This document shows positions 61,875 through 64,000 of a DNA stretch of 64,000 nucleotides, one piece after another; positions within the stretch are counted from its first letter, which is position 1, and each line of letters begins with the position of its first letter. Under the pieces are notes generated by a model, which did not search any database, was not told where the DNA came from, and saw only the letters and a program-made list of their open reading frames with translations. This DNA comes from Ulota crispa. Taxonomy: Eukaryota; Streptophyta; Bryopsida; Orthotrichales; Orthotrichaceae. Made by a program: the position numbers and the translations under genes. Location: assembly GCA_963920765.1 (NCBI GenBank), contig OY987246.1:8930501-8994500 (forward strand), given 5' to 3'.

Positions 61875-62488
61875 CCCCTAAATGCCTGCGGCACCAAATT
61901 TTGGAGTTTGCAATACTTTGAAGTCCAATAAATCTAATTAAATTATTATTATTTTTAATAGTTTACATTTTGGATCTATTCTTTACGAAGTTTAGTTTTA
62001 GGATCAACAATCTAATTTTGAATATGATCAATTATAATTTTTTGATTCAAACTTTTGTGCAAGGGTTTTGACTTTCTCTAGTGTTGAGAGCTCTTGGAAA
62101 TGAGCCTCAAATACATTAGATCTTGGAGAAAAATTTACATAAAAAATTCATTTGAAAATTTTATAGAAAAGCATTTGAAAAGCTATAAAGTGATTGGTGT
62201 TATGTATGTTATTTCCTTTAACTTTGTATTTTTTTGATGGTCATTTTTTTAGGTCCGACAAGTGAAAAGAGGATTCAAAGGCTTCAAATCATTTTTGTAG
62301 TTTTAACACCCTCATGACCAAACATTATAATCTTTCAATCCATTAGTGATCATATTGTTGGGTTTTTTTCTCTTGTGTGACCGGTTACAATACAAAAGAA
62401 CTTGACACATCTTATTAAAATGTTGCCTTTTTGTTCAATTTGAAGCAAATTCCTAAAAGCCCAAAAAAGGCCTCAGGCCATTTAGGGG
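61875..62488. mobile_element. 614-bp TTAA-flanked element (CCCCTAAATG termini)
   Basis: Starts CCCCTAAATGCCTGCGGC after TTAA (61871-61874). The right end, reverse-complemented, starts CCCCTAAATGGCCTGAGG and is followed by TTAA (62489-62492). The interior near 62085-62160 is the inverted relative of 63610-63690 in the next element (GGAAATGAGCCTCAA, CTTGGAGAAAAA). No coding sequence. Confidence 0.75.
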
Positions 62489-62492
62489 TTAA

Positions 62493-63087
62493 TTAAAAAA
62501 ACACTTACATTCAATAGAATTACAATAAGCATTTGGCTATAAAAACTATAATGTTGTGAAAGTCAAAGCACTGATTGTTCAATCTAAACATGAAGCACGT
62601 GTCAATAGTCAATGGTTTTTGTTGAGGTTAATCTTAATTGACAGTTCTAAATTTTGTCATTCTTCTAAAATATGCATCCTTATCAAAAATAAAAAGTCAA
62701 ATTTTAAGAATGATAATCTTTTGAATTAATAAAAGAAGATATAAATTTTATATATCCATGAGAAAACACCTTAATATGATAGCATTGACAATTTGGGATC
62801 TTTCTTTGCAAATAAACTTGAAACTACAAATAAATTATTTAAATAATGGTATAAGCACTTTGCAACACCTTAAACTTGAAGATCACATAGAAAACTATTT
62901 GTATACATTTTGCACGGATATAAGGGTTTGTGTTGTTTCTAAAGGTAAATACATTGAAATGGTAAAATGTGCATACAATATGGGCACAAAGTGGTTAGGC
63001 ACATTAATATCATTTATTTAAGTGAAAATAAAAATGAATATTTTGAAGACAAAATTGTGTTTAAGTAAAACCTAGTTTATTTTAAAC
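62493..63087. other. AT-rich spacer, no supported gene
   Basis: A plus-strand frame of 87 codons at 62758-63021 has no recognisable domain and is probably chance in AT-rich DNA. Nothing else is seen. Confidence 0.4.
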
Positions 63088-63091
63088 TTAA

Positions 63092-63901
63092 CCCCTCACT
63101 GCCCATCATTAGAAGAAAAATGGCAATAAACAACTACGTAATTTAGTTATTGTGCAGTAATTGTGACCATATGTAGTAGTTTCATAGTTGTTATATGATC
63201 ACATGTGGTCACAATAGTTGCACAACAATTAAATTACTTAATTGTTTATTACCGTTTTTCTTCTAGTGCTTGGTGTTTTTGAGTATCTCAAAATTTACTT
63301 GAAAGTGAACAAAAGGCTGGCATTTTGATCAATCTTATCAATTTTCTCTAAAGTGCAATCGTACAAATTCAAAATAGACATGTTATAGATCACATAGGAA
63401 AAGAAATCACAACAACATCACTTATGGATTGAAAGATTATAATATTTGATCACGAGGGTATTAAAACTGCAAAAGTGATTTGAAGTCTTTCAATCTAGTT
63501 TTTGCATCTCAAACCTAAAATTGTGGGTACCAAAAAAATACGAGTATGTAAAGTATAACATGCATAACCCCAATCAATTTACGGCTTCTCAAAATCTATC
63601 CTATAATTTTTTCAATTGAATTTTTAATGTGATTTTTTCTCCAAGTTCTAGTGTACTTGAGGCTCATTTCCAAGAACCTTCAACACTAGAAAGTGAAGAT
63701 TTGCAATGGACACCCTTGCACAAAATCTTGAATAGACAAATCACTTTAATTTTTTTTCAAAATCAGACTCTTGATGCTAAAAATAGACTTCAATAAGAAT
63801 TTAAAAATAATAAGAATCACTAAAAAAAATTTGGAAAAGTGTTGCCCAACTCTAAATAAAATTTAGAGGGGCTCGGTTTAGGCCCCTTGGGCGGTGAGGG
63901 G
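63092..63901. mobile_element. 810-bp TTAA-flanked element (CCCCTCACTGCCC termini) with a nested palindrome
   Basis: Starts CCCCTCACTGCCCATC after TTAA (63088-63091). The right end, reverse-complemented, starts CCCCTCACCGCCCAAGG and is followed by TTAA (63902-63905). It is related to the 614-bp element at 61875 but in opposite orientation. About 162 bp of its length is a separate palindrome at 63107-63268. Confidence 0.75.
63107..63268. mobile_element. small palindromic CACTA-like MITE nested in the TTAA element
   Basis: Left end CATTAGAAGAAAAATGGC; right end reverse-complemented CACTAGAAGAAAAACGGT. The inverted repeat extends over most of the 162 bp (AATAAACAA, TAATTTA, TTGTGACCA, ATGTG blocks). 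The CACTAGAAGAAA-type terminus resembles CACTA elements, but a clear 3-bp duplication is not visible. Confidence 0.55.
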
Positions 63902-63905
63902 TTAA

Positions 63906-64000
63906 GCAAAATATACATTTTAACTGTTGGAGTACTCATCATATGCCTAATTTGTACCATTAAATTTCACTTTTCATTTGAAAATAATAAATCTTTACAG
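63906..64000. other. AT-rich end of window
   Basis: Ninety-five bases without any recognised feature. Confidence 0.4.

Noticed and set aside
62758-63021. 87-codon frame near the right end of the window
   Set aside because: AT-rich region, no domain, no start context or neighbouring exons; likely chance.

Overview
The window is nuclear DNA of a plant (streptophyte). Both intact genes are split by GT-AG introns and belong to families expanded in plants: a ferric-chelate reductase of the FRO/NADPH-oxidase superfamily and a plant-type GDP-fucose protein O-fucosyltransferase-like protein. The rest is dominated by plant-style DNA transposons (CACTA/En-Spm, Stowaway-like, Tourist/Harbinger-like, MULE-like) and by less usual elements flanked by TTAA. 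No rRNA, tRNA, organellar or bacterial genes were recognised. I cannot name the species; nothing seen separates a seed plant from a fern, lycophyte or bryophyte.

Layout. 1-3.4 kb: gene-free, with a 927-bp TTAA-flanked element. 3.42-34.73 kb: apparently one 31.3-kb CACTA transposon, with matching termini starting CACTATAA and a CAT target duplication on both sides. It carries a decayed Transposase_24-like multi-exon gene on the minus strand (5.4-7.4 kb), about 6.6 kb of a ~150-bp tandem repeat (7.7-14.2 kb), a decayed gene for a large Cys/His-rich, AT-hook-bearing protein on the minus strand (16.7-21.0 kb), nested MITEs including a second 927-bp TTAA element, and a decayed TNP2-type transposase on the plus strand (28.6-33.3 kb). 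35.7-42.3 kb: the FRO gene, nine exons on the minus strand, reading frame intact. 43-50.4 kb: intergenic MITE-rich DNA with a large palindromic MULE-like element containing a 200-N gap that looks like an assembly artefact. 50.4-60.7 kb: the O-fucosyltransferase-like gene, eleven coding exons on the plus strand, with a probable non-coding first exon. 60.7-64 kb: a small tandem repeat and two related TTAA-flanked elements in opposite orientation.

The two host genes are independent. The FRO would reduce Fe(III)/Cu(II) chelates at a membrane using NADPH, FAD and two haems. The O-fucosyltransferase-like protein is predicted to be a Golgi type II membrane protein, but three normally conserved positions in its nucleotide-sugar-binding motifs are changed. 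The transposon content is linked by shared sequence: one ~250-bp MITE family occurs in introns or the promoter of both genes, and the same 927-bp TTAA element occurs inside and outside the giant CACTA element. Exon boundaries were derived by eye from splice consensus and frame continuity; both gene models sum to whole codon numbers.
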